Shown: in pieces, positions 1 through 9,161 of the stretch
How positions within the stretch are numbered: the first letter of the stretch is position 1
Layout of the letters: each line of letters begins with the position of its first letter
Assembly: GCF_001730295.1 (NCBI RefSeq)
Contig: NZ_MIKA01000045.1
Location: 1-64,000 of the forward strand
Length of the DNA stretch: 64,000 bases
Direction of reading: 5' to 3'
From: Enterococcus plantarum
GTDB taxonomy: Bacteria; Bacillota; Bacilli; Lactobacillales; Enterococcaceae
Notes under the pieces: model-generated
What the model was told of the DNA's origin: nothing
Database searches by the model: none
The model's input: the letters and a program-made list of their open reading frames with translations, nothing else
Position numbers and translations under genes: made by a program

Positions 1-63
1 GTTAACTTGGATATTAGCCAAGTTGCCTTAATAGATTACACACATTTTAGGAGGAAAAACAAT

Positions 64-885
64 ATGAAAGCAAGAAGTCTTTGTACAACAACATTAGCAG
101 CAATCTTAGGAGTAGCGGTGGTAGGAACAGCATCCCCTGCTTTGGCGGCACCAACAGAATTAAGTTCAACAGGAAATGTAACTGTAGAAGAAGGAACAGC
201 CGGTGGTGGTGACCAAGGAACGGTCGATCCAGAAAATCCTGATCAAACATTACCAACTCCAGATCCAGACTCTCCAGGAGAAAATACAAACCCAGATACT
301 GGTTCCCTAGTGATTGAAAAAACAACAAATTTAGACTTTGGAACAATTAAAACATCAGCGAATACTGTAACAAGTTTTGCGAAACCAATGAGTTTTGAAA
401 GTGGTGCGAAAAAGCGTGGCGCATACGTACAATGGGCAGATGTTCGTGCGGGAGGAACATACGGTTATACAGTGACCGCTCAATTATCAAGCCAATTCAA
501 AGATAGTACAGGAACAAACGTATTGACAGGGTCAACAATTGATTTCAGTAACGGATTACTTGCGGCACAAGGCGACAATACAAATACAGTACCATCAAGC
601 GCACAAACTGCTTTTCAACTAACGGAAACAGCGAACGATGCAAAAACAATCGTAACGGCAAGCAAAGATAAAAAAGAAGGTAAAGGTCGTTATGCAATGG
701 AATTTGGTCAAAGTAAAGATTCAACGGTGGGTGTCGCAGGTACTGATGCGAATTCAGTGAAATTAACTGTCCCAGCAGCTACAGCTTCAAACATGGCAGC
801 AACAAATTATACTGCAACAGTCACTTGGAAAATTACTGCTGCACCAGCTGAAGAAGAAACACCAGAAGAAACGCCAGAAGCATAA
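64..885 (+). CDS. WxL-domain cell-surface protein
   Basis: Secreted protein of 273 residues that should bind peptidoglycan non-covalently through a C-terminal WxL domain. A Sec signal peptide covers about residues 1-28 (cleavage near PALA-A). It is followed by an acidic Pro/Asp/Glu-rich linker to about residue 80, then the WxL domain, with an LDFG motif, a distal QWADV motif and a proximal VTWKI motif (Ile where Leu is usual). The tail is short and acidic. The ATG at 64 is chosen because AGGAGG lies at 49-54; a start at 7 would put 19 polar residues before the signal peptide. It heads a cluster with a DUF916/DUF3324 gene, which is the usual context of WxL proteins. Confidence 0.9.
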   Translation: MKARSLCTTTLAAILGVAVVGTASPALAAPTELSSTGNVTVEEGTAGGGDQGTVDPENPDQTLPTPDPDSPGENTNPDTGSLVIEKTTNLDFGTIKTSANTVTSFAKPMSFESGAKKRGAYVQWADVRAGGTYGYTVTAQLSSQFKDSTGTNVLTGSTIDFSNGLLAAQGDNTNTVPSSAQTAFQLTETANDAKTIVTASKDKKEGKGRYAMEFGQSKDSTVGVAGTDANSVKLTVPAATASNMAATNYTATVTWKITAAPAEEETPEETPEA

Positions 886-973
886 GCAGGCTCTTCGATT
901 TTTGTAGAGGAACAAGTGTAACTTGTTCCTCTGCGTACATAGAAAAAATACTTTAGAATAAATGAGGTTAGTT

Positions 974-2122
974 ATGAAATCACATATAGGATCTATAAAA
1001 CAATGGGTGAGTATCTTCTTGAGCATCGTGGTTATTGGGCTCTTTTTTTTAAAAGCAGTTCCTAGTTATTCCGCTGCTGAGAATCCAGCAGGTGCTACAG
1101 GTTTTACTTACAGTATCACTTTTCCTGACAATCAAGTAGATAAAGAATTAGGCTATTATCAATTAAAAATGACGCCAGGACAGCACCAAAAATTAGCAAT
1201 TGCCTTAAGCAATCCCAGTGATGAAAAAGTGACCATTGATGTGAAAGTCAATGGAGCAAAAACCAATCAAAATGGGGTCATTGAATATGGGGAATCTACA
1301 ATCAAAAATGATCCGTCTCTAAAATTTGACTTTACAGATCTAGTAAAAGCACCAGAATCTGTCGATCTAGCGCCAGGAGAAACCAAAAACTTAGAATTGA
1401 CGGTGGCTATGCCAGAAACCGGCTATGATGGCGTTATAGCTGGGGGTGTTCAGTTGATGCGTGCTGGCCAAATAAATGCCGCAACAGGCGGTGGGGGCTC
1501 GAAAATCATCAATCAATATGCCTATGTTATTGGGATGGTTCTACAAGAAACTGAGACCAAGATAGATCCTGATTTGACTCTAAACAACGTCAAAGCTGGG
1601 CAAAGCAATTATCGTAATGCAATTTTCGTCAATTTTTCTAATGTGATGGCCACGTATTTAAATAATATGACTGTTGAAGTACAAATTACAGAAAAAGGAA
1701 AGGAAACGGTATTATACGAACGCAAACAAACAGCGATGCGGATGGCACCAAACTCATTTATTGATTTTCCAGTCAGTATGAATGGAGAGCGAATGGTTCC
1801 AGGCGATTATGAAGCGGATATCCTAGTTACTTCAGGGAAAAAAAAATGGACATGGAAAAAAGAGTTTAAGATTACAGATGAGGATGCCAACAAATTTAAT
1901 GAACGCGATGTAGGTCTGGTTCAAGAAAAAGGATTAGACTGGAAATTGATTCTACTAATCGTTGCAGCCTTTCTAATATTGATCATTCTGCTCTTTATTC
2001 TTCTACGTTTTCTTCGAAAAAAGAAACAAACCAAAGAGGACATAGCCAAAAAAGCACGTAAAAAAAAGAAAAAACAAGTAACTGAACCGACAAGCAACAA
2101 ACGAAAGAAGCCAAAGAATTAA
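974..2122 (+). CDS. WxL-interacting protein (DUF916 + DUF3324)
   Basis: Membrane-anchored partner of WxL proteins, 382 residues. It has an N-terminal signal/TM segment (about 10-35) and an extracellular DUF916 domain (about 40-160) opening with the typical 'FTYSITFPDNQ' and 'YYQLKMTPGQ' motifs. A DUF3324 domain follows (about 170-310). One C-terminal TM helix (about 322-345) leads into a very Lys-rich cytoplasmic tail. Family members bind peptidoglycan and host or WxL ligands. The ATG at 974 is preferred over 962 because GAGG (964-967) is correctly spaced only for 974. It lies 88 bp after the WxL gene and just before an unknown membrane gene, so co-transcription is likely. Confidence 0.9.
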   Translation: MKSHIGSIKQWVSIFLSIVVIGLFFLKAVPSYSAAENPAGATGFTYSITFPDNQVDKELGYYQLKMTPGQHQKLAIALSNPSDEKVTIDVKVNGAKTNQNGVIEYGESTIKNDPSLKFDFTDLVKAPESVDLAPGETKNLELTVAMPETGYDGVIAGGVQLMRAGQINAATGGGGSKIINQYAYVIGMVLQETETKIDPDLTLNNVKAGQSNYRNAIFVNFSNVMATYLNNMTVEVQITEKGKETVLYERKQTAMRMAPNSFIDFPVSMNGERMVPGDYEADILVTSGKKKWTWKKEFKITDEDANKFNERDVGLVQEKGLDWKLILLIVAAFLILIILLFILLRFLRKKKQTKEDIAKKARKKKKKQVTEPTSNKRKKPKN

Positions 2123-2144
2123 TGGAGTATAGGAGCTGAAGAGA

Positions 2145-2813
2145 GTGTCTATCGTAGATTGGATTTTCGTTACAGGTATCGCACTAACGATCGTTGCACT
2201 CCTAGGATCCGCCTATTTTTTGGTACAGATCTTACGAACATCGCAGCAGATTCGCCGGCTACCAGTCAGACGAATAAAAAATAAGAAAAAACGACGTTTT
2301 ATAGCGCGCAAACGTCAAAAGTTGATAAATAAGAGGAAACGAAGCCTTAGATATTGTCTTGTTCTATTGGTAGTAACGGTTCTATTTGGTGGAGCATCTG
2401 GCTATCTTTCCTACTATCAATCAATGAATTTGACAACAGATGATTCGGATTCTGTCGTTAAAGGGTATTATCTCTTGCGTGATTTTGAACAACAGATCAC
2501 GATTGCTAAAGAAAAGGGCGATGACGAAGAAAAAATGCAAAAAAATATTCGGTATCTTGCTACCGCAATGGCAAGTTACGGATCGAAAACGGCAAGTACG
2601 TCTAATTCACAAGAAGGGCAGTTGACATTGAATCGCTATTATAATGCCGTCAAACAATTAGGGATGAATGCCAGTACTCAAACCAAAAATTTTTATGGCA
2701 ATGCCGCTGTTGTCAACGATTTTTTAGAAGACATCAAAAAGGTACAGACGTATGAAAAAGCAGCATTCGCTTATTATAATGTGGATGAGTCTGCCTTCTC
2801 ACAAGAGAAATAA
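2145..2813 (+). CDS. unknown two-TM membrane protein of the WxL cluster
   Basis: Not recognised. The GTG start at 2145 has AGGAG at 2131-2135. The 222 residues comprise an N-terminal TM helix (about 6-28), a strongly basic loop (about 35-68, many Lys/Arg), a second TM helix (about 69-90), then a soluble, probably extracytoplasmic domain of about 130 residues with no cysteine. Position between the DUF916/DUF3324 gene and a signal peptidase gene, with gaps of only 22 and 15 bp, argues for one operon and a role in WxL-complex assembly or export; that role is inference. Confidence 0.75.
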   Translation: MSIVDWIFVTGIALTIVALLGSAYFLVQILRTSQQIRRLPVRRIKNKKKRRFIARKRQKLINKRKRSLRYCLVLLVVTVLFGGASGYLSYYQSMNLTTDDSDSVVKGYYLLRDFEQQITIAKEKGDDEEKMQKNIRYLATAMASYGSKTASTSNSQEGQLTLNRYYNAVKQLGMNASTQTKNFYGNAAVVNDFLEDIKKVQTYEKAAFAYYNVDESAFSQEK

Positions 2814-2828
2814 ATGGAGTGAGAAACG

Positions 2829-3479
2829 ATGAAACAACGTCCGATACCTAAAAGAAAGAACACGACCAAAGTTAGTCGTAACACCCATATACCATCTAGT
2901 GGGAAAAGACTTAGTCCTTCAAGAGACAAGCGAGTCTCTAAGAAAAAGCGGCGCAGACGCGGGTGGCAGATAAAAGAATTCTTTCTAGCAGTGACTTTAG
3001 TTAGCGTAATAGCTATAGGGGTAAGTGTCTTCTTCATCAGCATCCTAACAGTTCGCGGCTATAGTATGGTTCCGACATTGCGTGAAGGAGACAAGGTATT
3101 AATTCAAAAAAAAACAACGTTTCGCCGATTTGACTTAGTCGCATACACAGTCGGCGACGGAGACCCGCAGATTCGACGAATCATCGGATTACCAGGAGAG
3201 ACAATCCGATATACTCAGGATACGTTGTTTGTGAATGAGCAACCAGTGGACGAAAAATTTTTGGTAGACGAAATCAATGAGAGCCAAAAAAATGGACGTG
3301 ATTATACGGAAGATCTTGAGCAACAACCGATTGTGATTCCAGAGGGGTATTATTTCGTATTGGGGGATAACCGCCCCTATGCGACGGATAGCCGACATTA
3401 CGGATTGGTTGCGGAAAAGCGTTTCCTTGGTAAAGTGACCACACAGTTGTTTCCGTTCAATGAAATCAAAGCATTTTAA
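2829..3479 (+). CDS. signal peptidase I-like protein lacking the catalytic Lys
   Basis: S26 signal peptidase family, 216 residues: very basic N-terminal tail (1-45), one TM helix (about 50-73), then the extracytoplasmic catalytic domain. The nucleophile box GYSMVPTL (Ser79) and box E GDNRPYATDSR (179-189) are intact. The box normally reading (K)R-x-x-GLPG reads QIRRIIGLPGE here, so the position of the general-base Lys is Arg116. The codon is cga, with no sign of frameshift around it. Classical Ser/Lys catalysis would therefore be impaired unless another Lys substitutes. It is the last gene of the WxL cluster and is followed by a strong terminator, so it may be a specialised processing or accessory protein for this cluster. 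Confidence 0.85.
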   Translation: MKQRPIPKRKNTTKVSRNTHIPSSGKRLSPSRDKRVSKKKRRRRGWQIKEFFLAVTLVSVIAIGVSVFFISILTVRGYSMVPTLREGDKVLIQKKTTFRRFDLVAYTVGDGDPQIRRIIGLPGETIRYTQDTLFVNEQPVDEKFLVDEINESQKNGRDYTEDLEQQPIVIPEGYYFVLGDNRPYATDSRHYGLVAEKRFLGKVTTQLFPFNEIKAF

Positions 3480-3513
3480 ACTATAGTGAGGTCAGCAAAT
3501 AAGCTCCGTTAAC

Positions 3514-3562
3514 AAAAATAGCCGGTTGAAAATTGAGAAAATTTTCAACCGGCTATTTTTTC
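3514..3562 (+). terminator. intrinsic terminator of the WxL cluster
   Basis: A near-perfect inverted repeat, with arms at about 3516-3533 and 3540-3557 (AATAGCCGGTTGAAAATT and its complement), is followed by TTTTTT. It also has an A-run on its left side, so it can serve the convergent gene at 3576-3938. Confidence 0.85.
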
Positions 3563-3575
3563 TTAAAAGGATCGA

Positions 3576-3938
3576 TTATGGTAAAAATTTCTTTTTTAGT
3601 TTTTTAACGAATATGATCGAAATTTTCGATACAATAAAACTGACAGCTATTGTTGAAAAAATAACTATGGCAACCTTAATTCCGTCATTCTGCCATTCTC
3701 CGTTTAAAATAGATAAATTAATCAAGCCGTAATAAGCTATTATAGAAAAGAAAATACCTAAGAAGTAAAAAGCCATAATCTCACAACTACTTTGAGTCCC
3801 TTTTCTTGCTTCATATTCGGAATAACCACTTTGAAAGGGGATTGGACTGCCATTTTGCGAAGGGTCAGGTTTCATTGTATTTCTAACTAAATCAGTGGTA
3901 TCTATTTTAGTAGCATTTTTAAAGTCATGTTCAGTCAT
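3576..3938 (-). CDS. hypothetical two-TM membrane protein
   Basis: Not recognised. The start at 3938 is chosen because AAGGAG lies at 3945-3950 on the minus strand; an upstream ATG at 3992 has no such site. The 120 residues have a polar N-terminal half (about 1-50, Asp/Asn/Ser rich) followed by two TM helices (about 53-72 and 85-107) and a Lys-rich C-terminus. It is a single gene, convergent with the WxL cluster. Confidence 0.6.
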   Translation of the reverse strand: MTEHDFKNATKIDTTDLVRNTMKPDPSQNGSPIPFQSGYSEYEARKGTQSSCEIMAFYFLGIFFSIIAYYGLINLSILNGEWQNDGIKVAIVIFSTIAVSFIVSKISIIFVKKLKKKFLP

Positions 3939-4371
3939 AGTTTTCTCCTTAATTTTAATAAAACATAGTGAGATTTGGTCCCATTTCTTCATTAGCAGCC
4001 ACTTTATCAGAATAAATATATAACTGAACTGATTGTATAGTAGTTTCCTTCAAATTGGTACAGAAACGAATAGATGGGTTAAAAAGCTTGTGTATGGCAG
4101 GAACTGTTGGACCGTTTGCTTTCAATCCTTTTGAAATGGGTCATTGTACACATATCCCCACAGCCAGTATAGAAAGTATATTGATTAAAAACTCTGTACG
4201 AGTAGGAACCATTTCTGAACAGCTCTCTTAGAAAAAACGAAATACCATCCATTAAAAGCCATTTTCTACGAGGACCAACCATTAACAATCCATAAAAATC
4301 CCTCAAAACCTTATATTTTCCTTTCATTTTTTGGTATGATGAAGCTATCTAAAAAAAGTGAGGAAAAAAAC
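3939..4371. other. intergenic region between divergent genes
   Basis: This 433-bp stretch lies between the minus-strand membrane-protein gene and the TetR gene. A minus-strand ORF of 82 codons (4079-4327) occupies part of it, but it has no convincing ribosome binding site and its composition does not look coding. TATGAT at about 4335 may be the -10 element of the TetR gene. No RNA structure was recognised. Confidence 0.4.
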
Positions 4372-4947
4372 ATGAGTGAATCACAAATAACCAAAAAAGC
4401 TATTTCATCGGCATTGATTGAATTATGCGATAGAAAGTTATTCAATAAAATCAGCGTTCAAGATATCACCAAAGAAGTTGGCTTAAATCGTCAAACGTTT
4501 TATTATCATTTTACCGACAAACAAGATCTTTTGCGCTGGATTTACACACACGATGCATTGATTTATCTAGATTCACCAGATGTGTCTATCGACAATTGGG
4601 AAGAGCAAGCTTTGAAAATGCTAAAAGCGATTCAAGCCAAAAGTGATTTTTACTATAATACGGTCAGTTCTGATTCAGATATCTTAAGAACATGCTTTTC
4701 AGCGATAACGAATAAACTGTTCATTAATTTATTTGATCAAATGGATAAAGAAAACCAATTGCTGCCAGAAGACAAAGTATTTTATGCCCGATTCTTTTCA
4801 TATGGCTGTAGCGGTGTCTTGATTGATTGGATTCTCGGTAGTTACAAAGAATCACCACTAGAAATCGCGACACAGTTATTCCGTTTGGCTAAAGATACTG
4901 AATTTTTCTCTTACCGTCTCTATGCCCAGGAAAATGAACTGTTGTGA
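4372..4947 (+). CDS. TetR/AcrR-family regulator (DhaS-like)
   Basis: A 191-residue TetR-family repressor with an N-terminal HTH (about 8-50, containing ISVQDITKEVGLNRQTFYYHF) and an all-helical C-terminal domain like that of DhaS-type regulators. The ATG at 4372 follows GTGAGG; the longer ORF from 4336 would place this SD inside the gene. The next gene, 108 bp downstream on the same strand, is oleate hydratase, so control of fatty-acid hydration or response to fatty acids is a reasonable inference. Confidence 0.85.
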   Translation: MSESQITKKAISSALIELCDRKLFNKISVQDITKEVGLNRQTFYYHFTDKQDLLRWIYTHDALIYLDSPDVSIDNWEEQALKMLKAIQAKSDFYYNTVSSDSDILRTCFSAITNKLFINLFDQMDKENQLLPEDKVFYARFFSYGCSGVLIDWILGSYKESPLEIATQLFRLAKDTEFFSYRLYAQENELL

Positions 4948-5055
4948 CAAATTGTCCATAGTGTCTAAAAAGAAGACGGAATGGAAAGGCTATCACAAGA
5001 CATTTACATGAAAGCATTGTACGCTAGGTTCATAAATTGAATCGGGGGGATTTTC

Positions 5056-6750
5056 ATGAAAAAAAGACATATTGGATTAGCTGCCGCAAGTGCATTAGGT
5101 GCGGCTTACCTTGCTAAAAAAGTATCTGCTGAAAAAAAAGCAACAACTGCTGCTGAAGTAGAAGAAGAAATCAATAGCCGTTATTACGGAGACAAACAGG
5201 TTTATCTGATTGGCGGTGGTATTGCAACTATGGCGGCAGCGGTTTACTTAATACGAGATGCTAATTTTAGTGGAAAGAACATCCATGTGATCGAAGGGAT
5301 GAAAATTCTTGGTGGAAGTAATGACGGGATCGGTACGAATGACAAAGGCTTCGTCGCGCGTGGTGGTCGGATGCTAAATGAAGAAACTTATGAAAATTTC
5401 TGGGAATTGTTCGACAGTATTCCTTCACTTGAATGGCCCAATCATAGTGTGACAGAAGAGATTTTGAATTTTGATCATTTACATCCGACGCATGCACAAG
5501 CTCGTTTAGTGACAAAAAATCAAGAAATCCTTGATGCTCATACAATGGGCTTTGATAACGAAGATCGTCTAGCGATGACAAAACTATTAGCGGCATCTGA
5601 GGAAAGCTTAGATGACGTAACGATTGAAGAGTGGTTTGGTCCGCATTTCTTTGAAACAAATTTCTGGTATATGTGGCAAACAACATTCGCGTTCCAAAAA
5701 TGGAGCAGTGCGTTTGAATTACGTCGTTACATGAATCGAATGATTTTAGAATTTTCTCGTATTGATACCTTAGAAGGGGTTACTCGAACACCGCTAAACC
5801 AATACGATAGCGTGATTTTACCATTGAAAGCATTTTTAGAAAAACATGGGGTAGACTTTACGCTAAATGAAGATGTGGTTGATTTAGAATTTGAACCAGG
5901 CGCTGAAATTACCGTAACGGCGTTGAAACTTGGCGATGGAGAAACAATCGAACTAAACGCAGAAGACGTGGTAATCATGACTAACGGAACGATGACAGAT
6001 AGTTCGACAGAAGGGGATTGGAGTACACCAGCGCCAGTTGTTACAGAAGAATCTCGTTCTGCACGTCTATGGCGCAATATTGCGAAGAAAAAAGCTGGCT
6101 TAGGGAATCCTGAACCATTCTTTGGAAACGAAGCTGAAACAAATTGGGAAAGCTTTACTGTCACTTGTCGTGGGGACAAATTATTAAAACGAATTGAAGA
6201 ATTTTCTGGCAACATTCCTGGATCAGGTGCTTTAATGACGTTAAAAGATTCAAGTTGGTTGATGAGTACCGTTGTGGCGGCGCAACCTCATTTTAAAAAT
6301 CAAGACCCTGATACGACTATTTTCTGGGGCTATGGTATTTACACAGATAAAGTCGGTGATTACGTGAAAAAACCAATGCGTGATTGTACTGGGGAAGAGA
6401 TTTTATACGAATGGATTTGCCAAATGGGGTGGCAAGCGGATTGGGATGAAATCATCAAAGATGTAGTGAATGTGATTCCAGCTTACATGCCTTATATTGA
6501 CGCACAGTTCCAACCACGTAAAATGACAGATCGTCCGCAAGTTGTTCCAGAAAATAGTACGAATTTTGCGATGGTCAGTCAATTTGTGGAAATTCCGAAA
6601 GATATGGTCTTTACAGAAGAATATTCTGTACGAGCTGCGAGAATAGCTGTCTATACGTTATTTGATATTGATAAGGAAATCATTCCGGTGACACCTTACA
6701 ATCGTGATCCAAAAGTGTTAGCAAAAGCTGCTCAGACGATGTTTAGATAA
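5056..6750 (+). CDS. ohyA: oleate hydratase (myosin-cross-reactive antigen family)
   Basis: FAD-dependent hydratase that adds water across the cis double bond of oleic and related unsaturated fatty acids, giving hydroxy fatty acids; in Gram-positive bacteria this is linked to detoxification of free fatty acids. It is 564 residues long, close to the family norm. The dinucleotide-binding motif IGGGIATMAAA lies near residues 52-62, followed by the family's GGSNDGIG motif and a GFVARGGRM segment. The first 25 residues are hydrophobic, resembling a membrane-associating N-terminus. GGGGGG lies just before the ATG. A TetR gene precedes it and a terminator follows. Confidence 0.95.
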   Translation: MKKRHIGLAAASALGAAYLAKKVSAEKKATTAAEVEEEINSRYYGDKQVYLIGGGIATMAAAVYLIRDANFSGKNIHVIEGMKILGGSNDGIGTNDKGFVARGGRMLNEETYENFWELFDSIPSLEWPNHSVTEEILNFDHLHPTHAQARLVTKNQEILDAHTMGFDNEDRLAMTKLLAASEESLDDVTIEEWFGPHFFETNFWYMWQTTFAFQKWSSAFELRRYMNRMILEFSRIDTLEGVTRTPLNQYDSVILPLKAFLEKHGVDFTLNEDVVDLEFEPGAEITVTALKLGDGETIELNAEDVVIMTNGTMTDSSTEGDWSTPAPVVTEESRSARLWRNIAKKKAGLGNPEPFFGNEAETNWESFTVTCRGDKLLKRIEEFSGNIPGSGALMTLKDSSWLMSTVVAAQPHFKNQDPDTTIFWGYGIYTDKVGDYVKKPMRDCTGEEILYEWICQMGWQADWDEIIKDVVNVIPAYMPYIDAQFQPRKMTDRPQVVPENSTNFAMVSQFVEIPKDMVFTEEYSVRAARIAVYTLFDIDKEIIPVTPYNRDPKVLAKAAQTMFR

Positions 6751-6763
6751 TAAGTGATAGGTA

Positions 6764-6823
6764 CTAAAAGAGTGAGGCTGGATGTGACGCGTAGTGTGAT
6801 GTCCTAGCCTTACTCTTTTAGGA
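6764..6823 (+). terminator. terminator after oleate hydratase
   Basis: Inverted repeat TAAAAGAGTGAGGCT (about 6765-6779) pairs with AGCCTTACTCTTTTA (about 6806-6820), with a long loop. It lies 14 bp after the ohyA stop codon. Confidence 0.7.
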
Positions 6824-6979
6824 TAACTCTAATCAATAGAGTTATAGGAAGAATGACCTAGAAAAATCTCGGACTTTAGATGGATGTTTCTCTCAAGACA
6901 AAAACGTATAATAGAGAAGTAGGGAAATAAAGAAGAGAAAAAATAACAGATAAAGTCAAAAGGAATAGGGGAATGGTTC

Positions 6980-7201
6980 ATGAAACGAGTATTTAAAACA
7001 GTAGTATTTGAGATGAGTTTGTATTATGGGTTGTTGGCCATTGTGTTGCCATTGATTTATGCAGTTACATATCATGTTTCATTTATGTCTGTTTTTAGCG
7101 TTGAGTGGCTTGCGGTGACACTATTCATCTATCCAATCGTACTTATTTTATCCACTATTCGTTATGGATATGGTCGAATGAGGAAAACGACTCATCTGTA
7201 A
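6980..7201 (+). CDS. small two-TM membrane protein
   Basis: Not recognised by name. The 73 residues form two predicted TM helices (about 10-32 and 40-60) and a basic C-terminus rich in Arg. An AGGAATAGGGG stretch upstream of the ATG acts as SD. It is a single gene with its own upstream region and a terminator shared with the convergent sortase gene. The hairpin-like 2-TM layout resembles small DUF2798-type proteins, but that is only a shape resemblance. Confidence 0.65.
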   Translation: MKRVFKTVVFEMSLYYGLLAIVLPLIYAVTYHVSFMSVFSVEWLAVTLFIYPIVLILSTIRYGYGRMRKTTHL

Positions 7202-7206
7202 ATAGA

Positions 7207-7257
7207 ATAAAACAGCTAAATTAAAAGCATGCAACTTTTAGTTTAGCTGTTTTATTT
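7207..7257. terminator. bidirectional terminator
   Basis: AAAACAGCTAAATTAAAAG (7209-7227) pairs with CTTTTAGTTTAGCTGTTTT (7235-7253) with one mismatch. It is A-rich on the left and T-rich on the right, and lies between convergent genes. Confidence 0.85.
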
Positions 7258-7265
7258 TTGAGAAC

Positions 7266-8003
7266 CTATAATGTTAATTGTTCCATATTGAATGCGTCTG
7301 TCATTGCTTGTGTAGCCTTTTCCATTGGTGTGACTGATTCTAATTCACCTTGCACAGCGATTCGTGTTGTCGCATACATATCGCCACAGGTGATCAATGT
7401 GATCATCTTCTTGCCTGGGACGTCATCGATCAACTCTACTCTGGAAGGATCGATTTTTTCAACATAAGTGATTTTATATGTATAAACATTGTTCAAATCT
7501 GTCGTATAAATCAGTTCTCCTGGTTTTGAATATTCCAGTGGTGAAAACAAAGAAATCATGTCCTGTACACGATGACTAGCAAGAGCATAATTGCCTTTCC
7601 CCATCTCTTGATCCGGCTTCATCGTTCCAGCACCCGTTAGTAAAACAACATTGTCTAATCCTCTGAAAATCGGCAAGTTGATTTTTACATCAGGCAGTGC
7701 AACGGCACCAACAACAGGCAGGTTTTTATTTGACAGCTGGGCTTTTAGAACAGCTTCTGTACTAAGAGATTCAACTGCAGCAAAGTCAAAAGAAGTATCG
7801 GTCTGATTATTTTTTTGAACGATTTCAGGCGTTAACTTCTCTACAGCATATTCTTTTCCATTTTGTTGAATCAACCAATTTCTGATTTGTGTATTGAAAA
7901 CTAAGGCTAAACCAACAATGAGTAATAAGAATAGGAAGATATTAATCAGCCAATTACTTTTTCTTGATTTTTTCTTTTTAGGGCGTACTTTTTTCGAGGC
8001 CAT
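7266..8003 (-). CDS. srtA: class A sortase
   Basis: Membrane transpeptidase that cleaves LPXTG-type sorting signals and links surface proteins to the cell wall. The 245 residues have a basic N-terminus, one TM helix (about 18-38) and the sortase beta-barrel. The catalytic His is in ALASHR, the Cys in TLITC, and the Arg in TTRIAVQGEL. AGGAGG abuts an ATG at 8009 but is ideally spaced (6 nt) for the ATG at 8003, which is therefore chosen. No LPXTG substrate gene is adjacent, so this is probably the housekeeping sortase. Confidence 0.92.
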   Translation of the reverse strand: MASKKVRPKKKKSRKSNWLINIFLFLLLIVGLALVFNTQIRNWLIQQNGKEYAVEKLTPEIVQKNNQTDTSFDFAAVESLSTEAVLKAQLSNKNLPVVGAVALPDVKINLPIFRGLDNVVLLTGAGTMKPDQEMGKGNYALASHRVQDMISLFSPLEYSKPGELIYTTDLNNVYTYKITYVEKIDPSRVELIDDVPGKKMITLITCGDMYATTRIAVQGELESVTPMEKATQAMTDAFNMEQLTL

Positions 8004-8274
8004 AAGCATCCTCCTTTTTTCTTTTAAGTGTATCATAAATCAATTTGAAACCCTAGTTTAAAATTCTTATTTTTTTTATAAATAGATATATTAAAAAGGA
8101 ACCTTAAAAGTACGGAAATTGCACATTATTTTTTAGTGGATATCCTTTATCTGATATAGAAAGTGGGCACTTTTTAACTCTTTGTAACTTAATCTTAAAA
8201 TAAAAGACACAAGCTTTTCTTTCAGAAATATTGTAGAATGGAATAGAAGACAAACGATGGGGGTGATAGAACAA

Positions 8275-9057
8275 ATGTTGGATTTGATTTATGTACATAT
8301 TGATATGACGAGTAATGCAGTATTATCAAAAGGGATCACACATACAGACTTTACGCGCTCCATTGTTCATCACCCTAAGAACCTGCTATTACTGAATCCT
8401 TCTGTTGAAGAAGGGGAGTACGATATGCACAGCGGATTAAAAATTATTCGCGGACAAGAGAATGTAGAGTACTATTTTTCTACTGCTCATCGGCGCAAAA
8501 TGAACGAAGAGATTAAATGGATCGATTTTTCAGATGTTACAATGCTCAAAGAATTGACACCTTTGGAAATTTCAGAGCTGCTTTACTTTGGTCATATGAA
8601 AACGAGTCTTCATTCGCCATTTTTTTATAAATTACAAAATGATTTCGTTTTTTTTGAATTTGTCGATCACATGACAAGGGTTTATTATCGTTATATCGAC
8701 GAGTTTTATCGGATTTTGGCGGATAAGATCACTCGGGTGATTTTGGAAAAAGTCAATGATCGAAAAACATTCTTTAAACGAGGCATTTCAGTTGAGAAGC
8801 TGGATGTAGAATTATTGAAAGAAATGAAGACAATTTTACAAGAAGGCGTTGTTTTTTGTTTCGATCAGATGGATATCAAAGGCAAAGAATACCATATCCC
8901 TATTCATGTAGTGGAGGATTCTTTATGGAAAACAAAAAACTTTGCGTATCGCAACGAACCAGTAATAGCAATACTGATTTACAATACAGCCAAACGAAGA
9001 TGGCGTTTAATGCAAGAAGATGAGTTTGGATTCACCGATTTACCCAGACAGGCATAA
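8275..9057 (+). CDS. conserved hypothetical cytosolic protein
   Basis: Not recognised. It has 260 residues with no TM segment or signal peptide and is rich in aromatic and charged residues (for example FFEFVDHMTRVYYRYIDEFY). The ATG at 8275 is chosen because GGGGGTGA (8259-8266) is correctly spaced for it, whereas the ATG at 8257 overlaps that SD. It is divergent from srtA across about 270 bp and is followed by a strong terminator, so it is monocistronic. Confidence 0.7.
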   Translation: MLDLIYVHIDMTSNAVLSKGITHTDFTRSIVHHPKNLLLLNPSVEEGEYDMHSGLKIIRGQENVEYYFSTAHRRKMNEEIKWIDFSDVTMLKELTPLEISELLYFGHMKTSLHSPFFYKLQNDFVFFEFVDHMTRVYYRYIDEFYRILADKITRVILEKVNDRKTFFKRGISVEKLDVELLKEMKTILQEGVVFCFDQMDIKGKEYHIPIHVVEDSLWKTKNFAYRNEPVIAILIYNTAKRRWRLMQEDEFGFTDLPRQA

Positions 9058-9096
9058 GGACATTATAGAATAAAATGAGCAAGCAGAAGAAAGTGA

Positions 9097-9160
9097 AAAC
9101 TAAACCGACCTACAAACGTTAGATCAAAATCTAATGCTTTTAGGTCGGTTTAGTTTTTAA
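9097..9160. terminator. bidirectional terminator
   Basis: AACTAAACCGACCTA (9098-9112) pairs with TAGGTCGGTTTAGTT (9141-9155) around a loop that itself contains a short repeat. T-runs lie on both sides, between convergent genes. Confidence 0.85.
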
Positions 9161-9161
9161 T

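Noticed and set aside
4079-4327. 82-codon minus-strand ORF
   Set aside because: It has no ribosome binding site, an odd amino-acid composition and no recognisable family; it is probably a chance ORF in intergenic DNA.
5267-5686. 139-codon ORF antisense to oleate hydratase
   Set aside because: It is a shadow of a strongly coding frame on the other strand.
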